Part shown: one piece after another, positions 1 to 9,219 of the stretch | Layout of the letters: every line of letters begins with the position of its first letter | Position numbering within the stretch: the first letter of the stretch is position 1 | Assembly: GCA_027494035.1 (NCBI GenBank) | Contig: JAOSJQ010000001.1 | Location: 2,852,001-2,916,000 of the forward strand | Source: UTCFX2 sp002050125 | Lineage (GTDB): Bacteria > Chloroflexota > Anaerolineae > Anaerolineales > UBA4823 | Reading direction: 5' to 3' | Length of the DNA: 64,000 nucleotides | Program-made: the position numbers and the translations under genes | Notes under the pieces: generated by a model | What the model was told of the DNA's origin: nothing | Seen by the model: the letters and a program-made list of their open reading frames with translations, nothing else | Databases searched by the model: none

Positions 1-2284
1 CCAAGCCGCAGACCGCCGCCACCCGAAAGCGGGTGGCGGATGCGGCGGATCATGCCGCTAAAGAGCAGGACCAGCCCCGCCAGCAGCAACAGCGCCGCCG
101 CGGCAGCGAGGGCTGAAGCGGTCGAAGTGCGCGCGGTCTGCCCGATCCCCAGCCCGCCGGTGCCCGGCAGCGTGCCGGAGGGATAGACGCGGTAGGGAAC
201 GGCGTTGCTCTCGACTTCGCCCGGGTGAAAATCCCAGTCCAGGTAAGCCCGGTTGCGGTAGGTGCGCGGCGTCTTAACGGTCGAGTTCACCCGCGCAGTG
301 ATGACGATCGTGGCGCGCTCGCCCGGGTTGAGCGGATTGATGCGCGTTTCCACTTCGCGGGTGGTGGTGTTGAGCTGCGCGGTTCCGCGGCTGGTCGTCG
401 CGCCCGTCAGATCGAAAGCGCCTCGGGGAAGTAATCGTTGATGATGACGTTCGATACCGCAGTATCCCCCGTGTTGCGCACCTCGATGTTGAAGGTGAAG
501 TTTTCGCCGACCGCCGCCTGCTCGGGCGAGACCGTCTTCGAAATGCGCACCACGCCGCCCGGACCGGTCGAAATCGGAATAACCAGTTGGGCGGAATGCC
601 GCGTCTCGCGGTTGATCGTATCTCTCACTTCGGCGCTGATCTGATTGACTGTCTGGTTGCTGGAAGGGCTGGCTTTGACCTTGGCGGTGATGAAAAAGGT
701 GATCTTCTCGCCCGGGTTGAGCGCTTTGGTCGGAAAGATCCAGGAACGCACGTTGCCCGTCTGCACCACCTCGTTCATCGTCAGCCCGTTCTTGTTGATC
801 GAGACGTAATCCAGGTTGGTGAGCAGCGTGTCGGTGACCTTGAGCGTATTGGGGATGGTGGCGAGGCTGCCGACGTTGGTGATGGCGAGGGTGTAAGAGA
901 TGGATTGCCCCGGCATGACCGAGGCAGGGCTGGCGGTTTTGCCCACCTGAATTTGCCCGGCGGGCTGCAACAGCTTTTCGACCGTGTTGGAACGCAGGGT
1001 GAAGCGCGGCGAGCCCCAGCCAATCGAGGCGGTGTTTTTCACCGTCGGACTTTGACCCTCGATCTCTTCGTTGCCTCGAACGACCAGGGTTACGCGGACG
1101 GTTTCGTCGCCGCGCATGTTAACCAGACTGTTGATCAGGTTGTCCGTACCGACAAAACAGGTCTCGGTTGGGCGGGTTGGATAATGAATCGAGCAGCCAA
1201 TTGCGGTGAGCATATTGCTGAGCGTATCGCTGACTAGCACGTTGTAGATATCCACCGGGCTGGTGTTGGTGACGACGATGGTATAAGTGAAGGGCTGCCC
1301 AGCCAAAACGCTCTGAAGGGGGTCTGAAACCTTTTTTTCGATTTGCAAACCGCCGATCATAAATGATGCGCTGGCGGCATTGTTGGCGGTGTTCCAGTCG
1401 TGGGTCGGGCTCAAAACGCGCGCCTCGTTGATGATCTGTCTGCCATTGGCAGTGTCGGCGGGACTTTCGTCTTTGACGGTTGCGGTCAAGACCAGGGTGA
1501 CGATATTATTTGGAGGCGTAGCTGGCAGCGAGCCGATGTTCCAGGTCCAGTAACTGCCGGACCAAAAGAAGGGGGCGGCTGGCGGCGAGACGACTGTCAG
1601 GTTAGTGAGATAGTGCGGCTGGGTCTCGGTGACGATCACCGATTCAGCAATTGTGGGTCCGGCGTTGGTGACTGTGAGGGTGTACGTCACCACATCTCCC
1701 ACGCCCGAAACGCTGAGCGGGGTATGGGTTTTACCGAGCCGCAGGTCAGCGCTGCGGATCGTCGTGGTTACCGTAGCGGAATCATTGTCTGGGTTGCTTC
1801 CGCCGTTGATCAGGACGGCGCGGTTGACCACAGTATCGGTGATGATGTTGGGGGAGACGTTGGCGACGATGTTAATCGCCTCGAAAGCGGTCAGGTTGGG
1901 CGGGATCGCCGCGGCATAGACGCAGTTCACAACCTGTGGCGTGCTGGAGGTGCAGTCCCAGTTGCCGGCGGTGGTGGGAGGCGTCCAGGTGATACCGGGC
2001 GGCAGAGTATCTGAGACGATCACCGCCGAGGTGACCGTATAGGTAAGCGGGCGCGACACGTTAATGATATAGCGGTTGTTCGAGCCAACCGTGAACGGCT
2101 GTGGCAATTGGGACTTGGAGATCGCCAGGTCGAACGCCTGTTGCAGCGGCGCCTTTTGCTTCTCAGCCGGATTGGCTGAGGCAATCGAAATGAACGAAAA
2201 AATCAGGATAGCCGCGAACGCCAATGCCAGCGCCGGCAAGAAGAACCGCAGCATTTTTTTGGTTTTTTCCAGGTGCAGGTACAT
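1..2284 (-). CDS. DUF11-repeat cell-surface protein with LPGTG sorting tail (frame broken, runs off left edge)
   Basis: Predicted secreted, wall-anchored protein. The start at 2284 follows a GGAG ribosome site 8 bases upstream. A hydrophobic signal segment (about residues 12-36) is followed by about five DUF11-type beta-sandwich repeats, each opening with a motif like KTxSPxxVxxGxxVTYTL. The frame carrying these repeats stops at 407. Shifting frame near 411 restores an open frame through to the window edge. That extension contains LPGTG (bases 156-170), a hydrophobic helix and an Arg-rich end, the layout of a sortase substrate. One missing base after the codon ATC would join the two parts seamlessly. 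No sortase gene is in the window. DUF11 proteins are usually adhesin-like or stalk-like; the ligand is unknown. Confidence 0.8.
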
Positions 2285-2323
2285 TTCGATTTCTCCGCGC
2301 CGTGAACGAACCCTGTCAGATAG

Positions 2324-2332
2324 ATTATAACA
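2324..2332 (-). promoter_or_regulatory. Extended -10 promoter of the DUF11 protein
   Basis: On the minus strand the sequence TGtTATAAT lies 40 bases before the DUF11 start codon, a TG-n-TATAAT extended -10 element. No convincing -35 is seen 17 bases upstream. It lies between the selB stop and the surface protein, so the latter probably has its own transcript. Confidence 0.5.
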
Positions 2333-2365
2333 TCCCAACGCGGGAGAGTTTCATGAGAAGATCGC

Positions 2366-4294
2366 TCAGCGGCGCAGGCGGCGCTCGTCGCCGGAGCGCA
2401 CGGTGACGCCGAGCGCGTCCAGGTGTTCGAGCAGCGCCAGGATGTACCGCCGGCTGGTGTCGAAGTGGTCGCGCGCCTGGGCGACGGTCAACGAGCCGTT
2501 TGCCTCGATCAGGCGGCGCACCTCCGCCACCAGGCGCTCGTAATCCTGCGTGCGAAAGACCACGTCCGGCGCGGCCGCGGTGAGCTGCCCGGTCTCGATC
2601 AGGGCGTCGAACAGTTCCTCGCCCAGTTCCGCCTGGGCTTCCTTGGCGGAGGGCGGGGCGAACGGCGCGGCGGCAAAGCGGTTGAGCAGCGCGCTCGCCC
2701 GCCGCTCCTGTTCGGGCGTGAAGCGGATGGCGTGTTTGGGCAAATATGCCAGCGGTCCTGCTTCGCGCAGGCTGTCCTGCTCGGCGAGGCGGCGCACGGC
2801 GGCGTTGAACAGGCGCGCCGACCCGCGCGTCAGGTCCTTGAGGCGGCTTTTGAGCTCCTCGCGCGGGATGCCGCGGCGCAGCGGGTAGCTGCGGTGATAG
2901 GCGCGCGTCTCGGCAAGCAGGCGCTGCGCCAGCTTTTCCCACTGGGCGCGGGCGATGAACAGGTCGTCGGGGGCGAACCCGCTCGCGCCGGATTTGGCTT
3001 CCAGCCGCAGCGCGCCCCCGGTTTGGAGCAGTTCGCTCAGGGCGGCTTCGGCGGCGGATTTATCCAGCCCCGACTGCGCCAGCGCCTCCTTGAACGTGGC
3101 GGCGCCGCCGGCTGCCAGCGCCTGCAGCAGCACGTCCGCTGGGTCGCCCTGCGCAAGGGCTTCCAGGCGGTTCAGCGCCGTGGGGGAGAAGCGCTTGTAG
3201 CGCCCCTTGGGCTGCGGATCGACCACCTCGCCGCCGCCGAGCGTCTCGCCGGGCGAGGGGCGGCGCAGGATGTACCGGTCGCCGCGGGCGGCGACGACCG
3301 GCTGGCTCAGTTCGAGCTGCAGCCAGCCCTGCCCGCCGGGCGGCAGTTCGTCCACGCCCAGCAGGCGCAGGCGCGCCACCGCCTCCGCCGCGCCGATGAA
3401 GAGCTTGACCTGGGTGTTGTGTTTGAGCGGCTGGCTCGCCTCCGGCAGCAGGCGAAAACGCACGTCCAGCCGCTGGGCGGTCTGGTAGTCGCCCGGGTGG
3501 GCGATCACATCGCCGCGGCGCAGGTCTTCCAGGGCGATCCCCGAAACGTTCACCGCGGTGCGGCTGCCCGGAACCGCGGTCTGCTCCTTGTGTTTGTGGG
3601 TCTGTAAGCCGCGCACGCGCCCGCGCAGCCGGGCTGGCAGGATTTCGACCTCGTCGCCGACCTGCAGCGTCCCGTCCACTAGCGTGCCGGTGGCGACGGT
3701 GCCAAAGCCGGCGATCGTGAACACGCGGTCCACCGGCAGGCGCGGCCGCCCCAGGTCGAGCCGCGGGGGGCGCTCGGCGAGCAATTTTCCCAGTTCGCGC
3801 CGCAGTTCGTCCAGCCCGGCGCCGCTGCGGGCGGAGAGGCGCACGATCGGAGCGTTCGCCAGCGCCGTGCCTTGCAGCGTCTCGCGCACGTCGCTTTCGA
3901 CCAGGTCGAGCCAGTCCGGGTCGCCGACCAGGTCGATCTTGGTCAGGGCGACCACCCCGCCCTCGATCTGCAGCAGGTCGAGGATAGCGAGGTGTTCGCG
4001 CGTCTGGGGCATCACGCCCTCGTCTGCGGCGACCACGAACAGCGCCGCGTCGATCCCGCCGACGCCGGCGAGCATGTTGCCGATGAAATCGCGGTGCCCC
4101 GGCACGTCGATGATGCCGACCTCCTGCTCTCCTCCGGTGGCGGGGTCGGGCAGGCTCATCCAGGCAAAGCCCAGATCGATGGTCATGGCGCGTTCGCGCT
4201 CTTCTTTGAGCCGGTCGGGATGGACGCCGGTGAGCGCCTGGATCAGCGTGGATTTGCCGTGGTCAACGTGTCCGGCGGTGCCGATGACGTGCAT
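2366..4294 (-). CDS. selB: Selenocysteine-specific elongation factor SelB
   Basis: GTPase that brings Sec-tRNA to UGA codons marked by a SECIS hairpin. The N-terminus has the G1 loop GHVDHGKST (residues 8-16), then VPGHRDFIG (G3) and TKIDLV (G4). EF-Tu-like beta-barrel domains II and III follow. The C-terminal third holds winged-helix repeats that in this family bind SECIS RNA, ending in an Arg-rich tail. The length of 642 residues is normal for SelB. It starts 24 bases after the coiled-coil gene and is probably cotranscribed with it. selA, selD and tRNA-Sec are not in the window, but SelB implies that selenoproteins are made. This is relevant because purine clusters like the one at 18-34 kb are often selenium-linked. 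Confidence 0.95.
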   Translation of the reverse strand: MHVIGTAGHVDHGKSTLIQALTGVHPDRLKEERERAMTIDLGFAWMSLPDPATGGEQEVGIIDVPGHRDFIGNMLAGVGGIDAALFVVAADEGVMPQTREHLAILDLLQIEGGVVALTKIDLVGDPDWLDLVESDVRETLQGTALANAPIVRLSARSGAGLDELRRELGKLLAERPPRLDLGRPRLPVDRVFTIAGFGTVATGTLVDGTLQVGDEVEILPARLRGRVRGLQTHKHKEQTAVPGSRTAVNVSGIALEDLRRGDVIAHPGDYQTAQRLDVRFRLLPEASQPLKHNTQVKLFIGAAEAVARLRLLGVDELPPGGQGWLQLELSQPVVAARGDRYILRRPSPGETLGGGEVVDPQPKGRYKRFSPTALNRLEALAQGDPADVLLQALAAGGAATFKEALAQSGLDKSAAEAALSELLQTGGALRLEAKSGASGFAPDDLFIARAQWEKLAQRLLAETRAYHRSYPLRRGIPREELKSRLKDLTRGSARLFNAAVRRLAEQDSLREAGPLAYLPKHAIRFTPEQERRASALLNRFAAAPFAPPSAKEAQAELGEELFDALIETGQLTAAAPDVVFRTQDYERLVAEVRRLIEANGSLTVAQARDHFDTSRRYILALLEHLDALGVTVRSGDERRLRR

Positions 4295-4318
4295 AGCTGC
4301 CTCGGGTCGGGGGCGGGT

Positions 4319-5497
4319 TCAGCGCGCCCGTCCAACGGTGCGCTCGTAGGATGACACCCATTCGTGGACGGCGGCGAGCAAGGATTGCAGGCGCTTCTCG
4401 GTGAGTTCGCTCATCCCGTCCAGCAGATCCTGGATCTCCTGCAATTCGTCTTCGATGCTGGTGACCTTTTCAGCCAGCTTCTCGTGCTGGAGCCGGATCT
4501 CGCTGCGCTGTTCTTCGACGGTGAGGGTGTAGTTGGTCCAGCGCTTCTGATCGTCGGCTTTGAACGTCGCCCACTCCTGGCGGAAGCGCTCTTCCGCCAG
4601 GCGCTGGATCTCGCTGACTTCGTTGATGCGCCGTTCGAGCTTCTGGGAAAGGTCGTCGGCGGCTTGCTGCGAGCGTTTGACCGCCCGTTGGGTGGCGTCC
4701 AGGGCTTGCAGCGCCGATTCGACCTCGCTGGCTTGCGATTCGATCTGTTCGAAGCGCGTCTGCCACTCCTTCCACAGGCGTTCGCGTTCGATTTCGCGCA
4801 GCGCCTGGCTGTTCAGGAAGTTGGCGATGGTTTCGCGCCGCTCGGCGTCGATAGCGGAGATTTCGTTCAGGCGCACTTCGACTTTCTTGAGCGAAGCGGT
4901 CACCAGTTCCTGGCGTCCGCCTTGTTCGTCGGCGCGTTTGCGCAGCGCGGACACCTCGCCGCTCTGGTCGGTGATGCGTTTGGCGTCGATGCGGCGCCCG
5001 TCTTCCAGGGCGCGGATGGTGCGGGTGTATTCTTCGTCGCTGCGGCGCAGGGTGTCCACCCAGTTGCGCACCTCGTCGATCAGCCGCGACAGGCGCATTT
5101 CCTCGTCCACGCGGTTCTTCAGGTTGCGCTTGATTTCGGGAAGCTGCTCGAGCTCTTTGCGCGCCTCTCCCAGGTTGGTTTCCAGGCTGTGAAATTCGGC
5201 GCGGCGCACTTTTTCTGTTTCATCTTCGCGTTTGCGGGTGAGCTTATCCTGCTCTTCGAGCTTCTGTTTCGCCTCGATGCGGTTCTGCAGCAGCGCCTCC
5301 TCGAAACCGTCCACCTTGGCGACGATCGCGCCCAGCCGCGAGACCTGGCTTTCGAGCTCGGTGTTGTGTTTTTCCTGGGTGGTCAGCTTGCCTTCCAAAT
5401 CAGCGAGGCGCTCTTCCAGCGCGCCGATCTTGAGCTTGTCTTTGCGGCGCTCTTCATCGAGCCAGTTGACCTGTTTCTTGATCTGGTCCAATTCCAT
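4319..5497 (-). CDS. Long coiled-coil protein of unknown function
   Basis: About 392 residues, almost entirely charged heptad-rich helix (runs of Glu, Lys, Arg, Gln and Leu), with no signal peptide or membrane segment, so probably cytoplasmic. The start is placed at the ATG at 5497 because AGGAG lies 8 bases upstream; an in-frame ATG 30 bases earlier has no such site. The gene precedes selB by 24 bases. Structural maintenance-like, tropomyosin-like or filament roles are possible, but no ATP-binding or other catalytic motif is visible, so no function is assigned. Confidence 0.75.
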   Translation of the reverse strand: MELDQIKKQVNWLDEERRKDKLKIGALEERLADLEGKLTTQEKHNTELESQVSRLGAIVAKVDGFEEALLQNRIEAKQKLEEQDKLTRKREDETEKVRRAEFHSLETNLGEARKELEQLPEIKRNLKNRVDEEMRLSRLIDEVRNWVDTLRRSDEEYTRTIRALEDGRRIDAKRITDQSGEVSALRKRADEQGGRQELVTASLKKVEVRLNEISAIDAERRETIANFLNSQALREIERERLWKEWQTRFEQIESQASEVESALQALDATQRAVKRSQQAADDLSQKLERRINEVSEIQRLAEERFRQEWATFKADDQKRWTNYTLTVEEQRSEIRLQHEKLAEKVTSIEDELQEIQDLLDGMSELTEKRLQSLLAAVHEWVSSYERTVGRAR

Positions 5498-5568
5498 GTG
5501 CGTCACTCCTGCGGGTTGGTTTCCCACAACTGTCGAGAGAAATCAATCAAGCGCTTCAATACCGGAAG

Positions 5569-5577
5569 ATTATAGCA
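5569..5577 (-). promoter_or_regulatory. Extended -10 promoter of coiled-coil/selB unit
   Basis: The minus strand reads TGcTATAAT about 70 bases before the start codon of the coiled-coil gene. It is a good extended -10, with no clear -35. Confidence 0.5.
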
Positions 5578-5596
5578 CGTTGAGGCTGCGTCCTGC

Positions 5597-7018
5597 CTAA
5601 GGGAAGGGCGCATTTCCGAGCGCCGCCAGCCCCGCCCAGTGCCTAAGGATCAGGTCGGGGAACAGCCCCAGCGCCAGGATCAGCAGCAGACCCGCGGCGA
5701 TCAGCGCGGTCTGAACGCGGTTTTCGGTGAGCCGCCAACTGCTGCCCGGCTCAGCGGGGGCGGTCTGCGCCAGCAGGCGCGCCCCCGTGGCGAGCAGCGC
5801 GGCGATCCCGACCCCAACCAGCCAGGTCAGCGGCGGCGATTGATCCGCCAGCCCGGCGAGCAGCCCCAGATAGACCGGAAACCCCGCCAGCAGCGGCAGC
5901 CCCGCCGCGGAGAGCACGCCCGCCAGCAACCCCGCCGCAAGCAGCGGTTGGCGCGCCGCCAGACCGCGCAGGTCCGTCAGGGACGCCTGCGGCGCGGAGG
6001 CGATGAGCAGGTTCAGGCAGAGCGACCAGAGCGCCAGCCCCGCGCCCCAGGCGATGAAGAGGCTGACGAACCGCTGAATGCTGGAAGCGGGCTGCGCCGG
6101 GTAGAGGCTCAGCGCCAGCAGCAACATCCCCACTTGGAAAAGCAATCCGAAGCCTAGCAGGCGGCGCAGGCTGCGTTCGAACGCGGCGCTCACGCCGGCG
6201 AGCAGGATCATCAGCGCTGCCGCCAGCCGCAGAAAGGCGAAAATTTCGAACTCGCCGGGCGCTACCCCGAGCTGGGTCCAGGTCTCGAGCGCCAGCCAGG
6301 CGTTGGCGGCTGGCAGTAAAAACATGAAGAACGCCGCACTGTAGGGTTCGGACGCTTCGCTGAGCATGGGGATCCAGGTGTGGAACGGGAAAATTGGCAG
6401 GATCAAGCCAATCCCCAGGACGAGCAGCAAGACCGGCGGGCGCAGGTCGAGTTCGAGTTCGGGCTGCAGGCTGGCAGTCAGGATGATCCAATGCGCCAGC
6501 ACGACCAGCCCGCTCCCCAGCGTTTGATAGGCGAGGAAGCGCCGCACGCCGCGCTGGATGGGCTGCCCCGGAGGCGAGAAGACCGGCAGCAGGCTCAGCG
6601 CGGCGAGCAGCAGGATGAGCGGGGCGTACAGCGCCGGGGAGATCGCCAGCGCCAGGCTGATCAGCGCGCAAAAACCCAGCCCGATCGGGACGAAGAGTGC
6701 ACCCGTGCGGGCGGCGTACGCGCCGCCAAACCAGAACGCCGCCGCGGCGTAGATCAGCGCGATGACCGGCTGCAAAGCCGCGCCGATGGTCAGGCGCGCC
6801 CCCAGCACCACGGCGGTTTCGCGCACCACCAGGGTCGGGAAACCCACCCATAGCCGCAGGGCGATGATCTGCCCCACCGGCAGCCGCGCCGCCAGCAGCG
6901 CCAGCCCGAGAGCGATCAGAAATCCCGCCAGGTGCACCGGTTTGCGGCGCGGGTGCAGGGCGATCAACGCCAGCGCCGCCAGCAGCGGCAGCCCGATCCA
7001 GATCAACGGCGCGCTCAT
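5597..7018 (-). CDS. NuoN/MrpD-like proton-antiporter membrane subunit
   Basis: Polytopic membrane protein of 473 residues with about 14 hydrophobic segments, resembling the NuoL/M/N and MrpA/D family. The family's hallmark PFHTWIP stretch is present in the middle, followed by helices with the typical ATL/ALxxW pattern. Where the family usually has a Glu in transmembrane helix 5 (WEL-like motif), this protein reads AALSLLP, so the proton-channel residue may be missing. The start at 7018 overlaps the stop of the preceding gene in ATGA, which indicates translational coupling. It is the last gene of a four-gene operon (10791 to 5597). No NADH-binding or Fe-S subunits are nearby, so it is not a standard complex I operon. 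Confidence 0.75.
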   Translation of the reverse strand: MSAPLIWIGLPLLAALALIALHPRRKPVHLAGFLIALGLALLAARLPVGQIIALRLWVGFPTLVVRETAVVLGARLTIGAALQPVIALIYAAAAFWFGGAYAARTGALFVPIGLGFCALISLALAISPALYAPLILLLAALSLLPVFSPPGQPIQRGVRRFLAYQTLGSGLVVLAHWIILTASLQPELELDLRPPVLLLVLGIGLILPIFPFHTWIPMLSEASEPYSAAFFMFLLPAANAWLALETWTQLGVAPGEFEIFAFLRLAAALMILLAGVSAAFERSLRRLLGFGLLFQVGMLLLALSLYPAQPASSIQRFVSLFIAWGAGLALWSLCLNLLIASAPQASLTDLRGLAARQPLLAAGLLAGVLSAAGLPLLAGFPVYLGLLAGLADQSPPLTWLVGVGIAALLATGARLLAQTAPAEPGSSWRLTENRVQTALIAAGLLLILALGLFPDLILRHWAGLAALGNAPFP

Positions 7019-7611
7019 GGGCTGCCTTCCATCGCCGGCGCGGTCGCCAGGTACGCCCCCGCCAGCGCCAGGAAGAGCGTGACCGCCGCCAGCAGCCCGG
7101 CGATGGTCTGCGAGGCGCTCAGGTGAACCAGCAGCAGGCTGAAACCGCCCCACAGCATGAGCAGCGCCAGCGCGGTGCGCAGCGCGTCCGGGTAAATCGC
7201 CAGCCGCAGCAAGCCCAGTCCGATCACGAGCAGCGCGGCGCGGCTGGTCCAGACGCCCAGCCCGGGGATCCACAGACGCGGGGCGGCGGACGCCGTCAGC
7301 GCCAGCATGAGCGTCAACCCTGCCGCCGCCAGCATGAGCGCCAGCCCCGGTTCGGACTGGCGACCGGCGCGCTCGCCCTCCGGCGGCAGGCTGAAAGCCG
7401 CCATGCCCAGCACCGCGGCGGACATCCAGCCGCAGAACAGCAGCGCCGCGGCGGCGGGGAGTTGCCAGACCTGCGCCGCGCTGATGAATATGCCCAGATA
7501 GAGCGCGCCGAGCAGCGCGATGTTTAGCCGGCGGCTGCGCAGCAGCAGCATCAACAACGCGGCGAGCGCGGCGAGCAGGGCGGACGCCAGTTCGAGCGCT
7601 GCGGGGGTCAT
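7015..7611 (-). CDS. Small multi-helix membrane protein of antiporter operon
   Basis: 198 residues with about six hydrophobic helices and Arg-rich loops (LRSRRLN). The start at 7611 overlaps the stop of the upstream antiporter-like gene by 4 bases, and its stop overlaps the next start by 4 bases. I do not recognise a family with certainty. By position and topology it could play the part of NuoJ/K or MrpB/C-type small subunits. It lies wholly inside a longer reading frame that extends to 9108, but the upstream part of that frame is a shadow of the neighbouring gene. Confidence 0.65.
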   Translation of the reverse strand: MTPAALELASALLAALAALLMLLLRSRRLNIALLGALYLGIFISAAQVWQLPAAAALLFCGWMSAAVLGMAAFSLPPEGERAGRQSEPGLALMLAAAGLTLMLALTASAAPRLWIPGLGVWTSRAALLVIGLGLLRLAIYPDALRTALALLMLWGGFSLLLVHLSASQTIAGLLAAVTLFLALAGAYLATAPAMEGSP

Positions 7612-9197
7612 GGCAGCTCCCCCGCCCAGGACTGGCTGATCAGCGTCAGAAAAAGCACCAGCAGCAGAAACGCCCAGATCATCCCCGCCTGACCCTCCAG
7701 GATGCGGTTGAAGAATTGCAGTCCGGATTGGAGCGGTTTGCCGAGCGCGGGCAGCCGCTGGTAGAGCCATTCGAAGCCGAGCAAAGCCCGCAGACCGCCG
7801 GCGGTTGAACCGAAGCGCCGCGGGATCAGGCTGCGCAGCCCTAAAATGAGCAGCGTCAGTCCCGCCGCGAGCGCGCCCGGCAGCAGGTTGCCCAGGCTGA
7901 CGCGGGCGAGCCAGCCGGCGGGGAAGGCGCCAAAGGCGCTGAATGTCACGCCGAACAGCATCAACGGACCGAGCGCCAGCCCGGCGGCGTAGAGCGCCGA
8001 GAGCCAGCGTTCGGGACCCGCGCCGGCGCGGGCGGCGCTGGTTTGGATCAGCCAGCCGGCGACCAGCAAACCCTGCCCGCCCAGCAGCAGCAGCGGCGCA
8101 ATGCCCGGGTTGTCGTACAGCGCCGCGCCCGCCCAGGTGGGCGTGAACGCCAGGCTGGCGAGGCTCAGCGCGGCGAGCCAGAAGAGCGGGCGCAGCCAGC
8201 GCGGGCGCAGCGCGTCCTGCAGAAAGGTCCCGCCCAGGAACAGCAGCGTCAGCCCCCAGGCGAAGGCGGCTTCGGGCTGGGCGTAAAACGCCGCGGCGAG
8301 CGCCAGCGACCCCGCCGCCGGGATCCATTCCAGGCGGCTGAGCGGTTCGTCCCGCCCGGCAATCAAAATCCAGCCCGCCCGCCAGGACGCCAGCAGGATC
8401 AGCGCGAGCAGCAGCCCGGCGGGTTGGGATTGCTGCGCCTCCGCCAGGCGGCTGAGCAGCAGCAGCGCCGGCGCGCAGGGGGCAAGGCGTAGCAGCGGGT
8501 CGAGGGCGGGCGGGACGGCGATGCGGCGGGTTGGCGGCGAGTGGGGCGGCAGCGCGCCCAGCCGCAGCCCGGCGGCGGCGATCAGCAGCCCCGCCGCGGC
8601 GGGCGGGACGCCGAAGCCGTCCGGGTTTGCCGGGTCGAGCAGCGCGCTCAGGCTGCCGCCGAGCAGCAGCAACAGGCTGAGCAGGCGCAGCCCGGCTTCC
8701 ACCCCGAACTGCCGGGCTTCTGCGGGGTTGGAGACCTGCGGCAGCCAGGCGAGCCACTCCAGCAGCAGCGCGCCCGCCCAGGCTAACTGCAGCGTGACCA
8801 GGTCGCCGGCGGCGGCTGCGAGCAGGCACAACGCGGTGAGCGCCAGCCCGCTTGCCAGAACCGTTGCGGGGGGGCGCGGCTGGCTGGTCTGGCTGCTGCG
8901 CGCGGCGGAGGTGAGCAGGGTCGTGAGCAGCAGGGTCGCCAGCGCCAGCGCATAGCCCCAGGAGGTCGGGTCGAATTGCAGGCGCAGCGCCAGCGGCGCC
9001 GGCAGCCCGGCTTCCCAGGTCATCCAGACCAGCCCGCGCGGCAGCCAGGCGCGGCTGACCAGGACGCCCACCCAGGCAGCCAGCGCCGTCAGGACTGCAA
9101 CCAGCCAATGATAGGCAAAAGCCGGGCGCAGCCGGCGCAGCGCGAGCAGTGCGGCAGCGCCGAGGAGCAGAACCAGGGTCGGGATGAGGGCGATCAT
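7608..9197 (-). CDS. Divergent NuoL/HyfB-like antiporter membrane subunit
   Basis: 529 residues, about 14 transmembrane helices, Leu/Ala-rich. The helix layout and a C-terminal lateral-helix-like stretch (about residues 455-525) recall NuoL, MrpA or hydrogenase-4 subunit B. Key family motifs are degraded. Where FxWEL with the essential Glu would be expected, the protein reads LAWAGALLLEW. The PxHxWLP motif appears only as LPPHSPP. It overlaps the next gene by 4 bases and follows the lipoprotein gene by 22 bases. It is probably a membrane partner of the other two operon proteins rather than a working antiporter on its own. Confidence 0.65.
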   Translation of the reverse strand: MIALIPTLVLLLGAAALLALRRLRPAFAYHWLVAVLTALAAWVGVLVSRAWLPRGLVWMTWEAGLPAPLALRLQFDPTSWGYALALATLLLTTLLTSAARSSQTSQPRPPATVLASGLALTALCLLAAAAGDLVTLQLAWAGALLLEWLAWLPQVSNPAEARQFGVEAGLRLLSLLLLLGGSLSALLDPANPDGFGVPPAAAGLLIAAAGLRLGALPPHSPPTRRIAVPPALDPLLRLAPCAPALLLLSRLAEAQQSQPAGLLLALILLASWRAGWILIAGRDEPLSRLEWIPAAGSLALAAAFYAQPEAAFAWGLTLLFLGGTFLQDALRPRWLRPLFWLAALSLASLAFTPTWAGAALYDNPGIAPLLLLGGQGLLVAGWLIQTSAARAGAGPERWLSALYAAGLALGPLMLFGVTFSAFGAFPAGWLARVSLGNLLPGALAAGLTLLILGLRSLIPRRFGSTAGGLRALLGFEWLYQRLPALGKPLQSGLQFFNRILEGQAGMIWAFLLLVLFLTLISQSWAGELP

Positions 9198-9219
9198 TGG
9201 GCAGCGCGGCGGGCTGGAG

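Noticed and set aside
407..430. In-frame TGA in the DUF11 gene as a selenocysteine codon (SelB is adjacent)
   Set aside because: The frame after the TGA is not continued by protein-like sequence; the homologous continuation lies in another frame, so it is an indel, not Sec.
2423..3607. Long antisense frames over selB and other genes (for example 394 aa here, 403 aa at 4364, 500 aa at 18001)
   Set aside because: Typical of high-GC genes; low-complexity Arg/Gly/Ala-rich translations with no motif, opposite clear genes.
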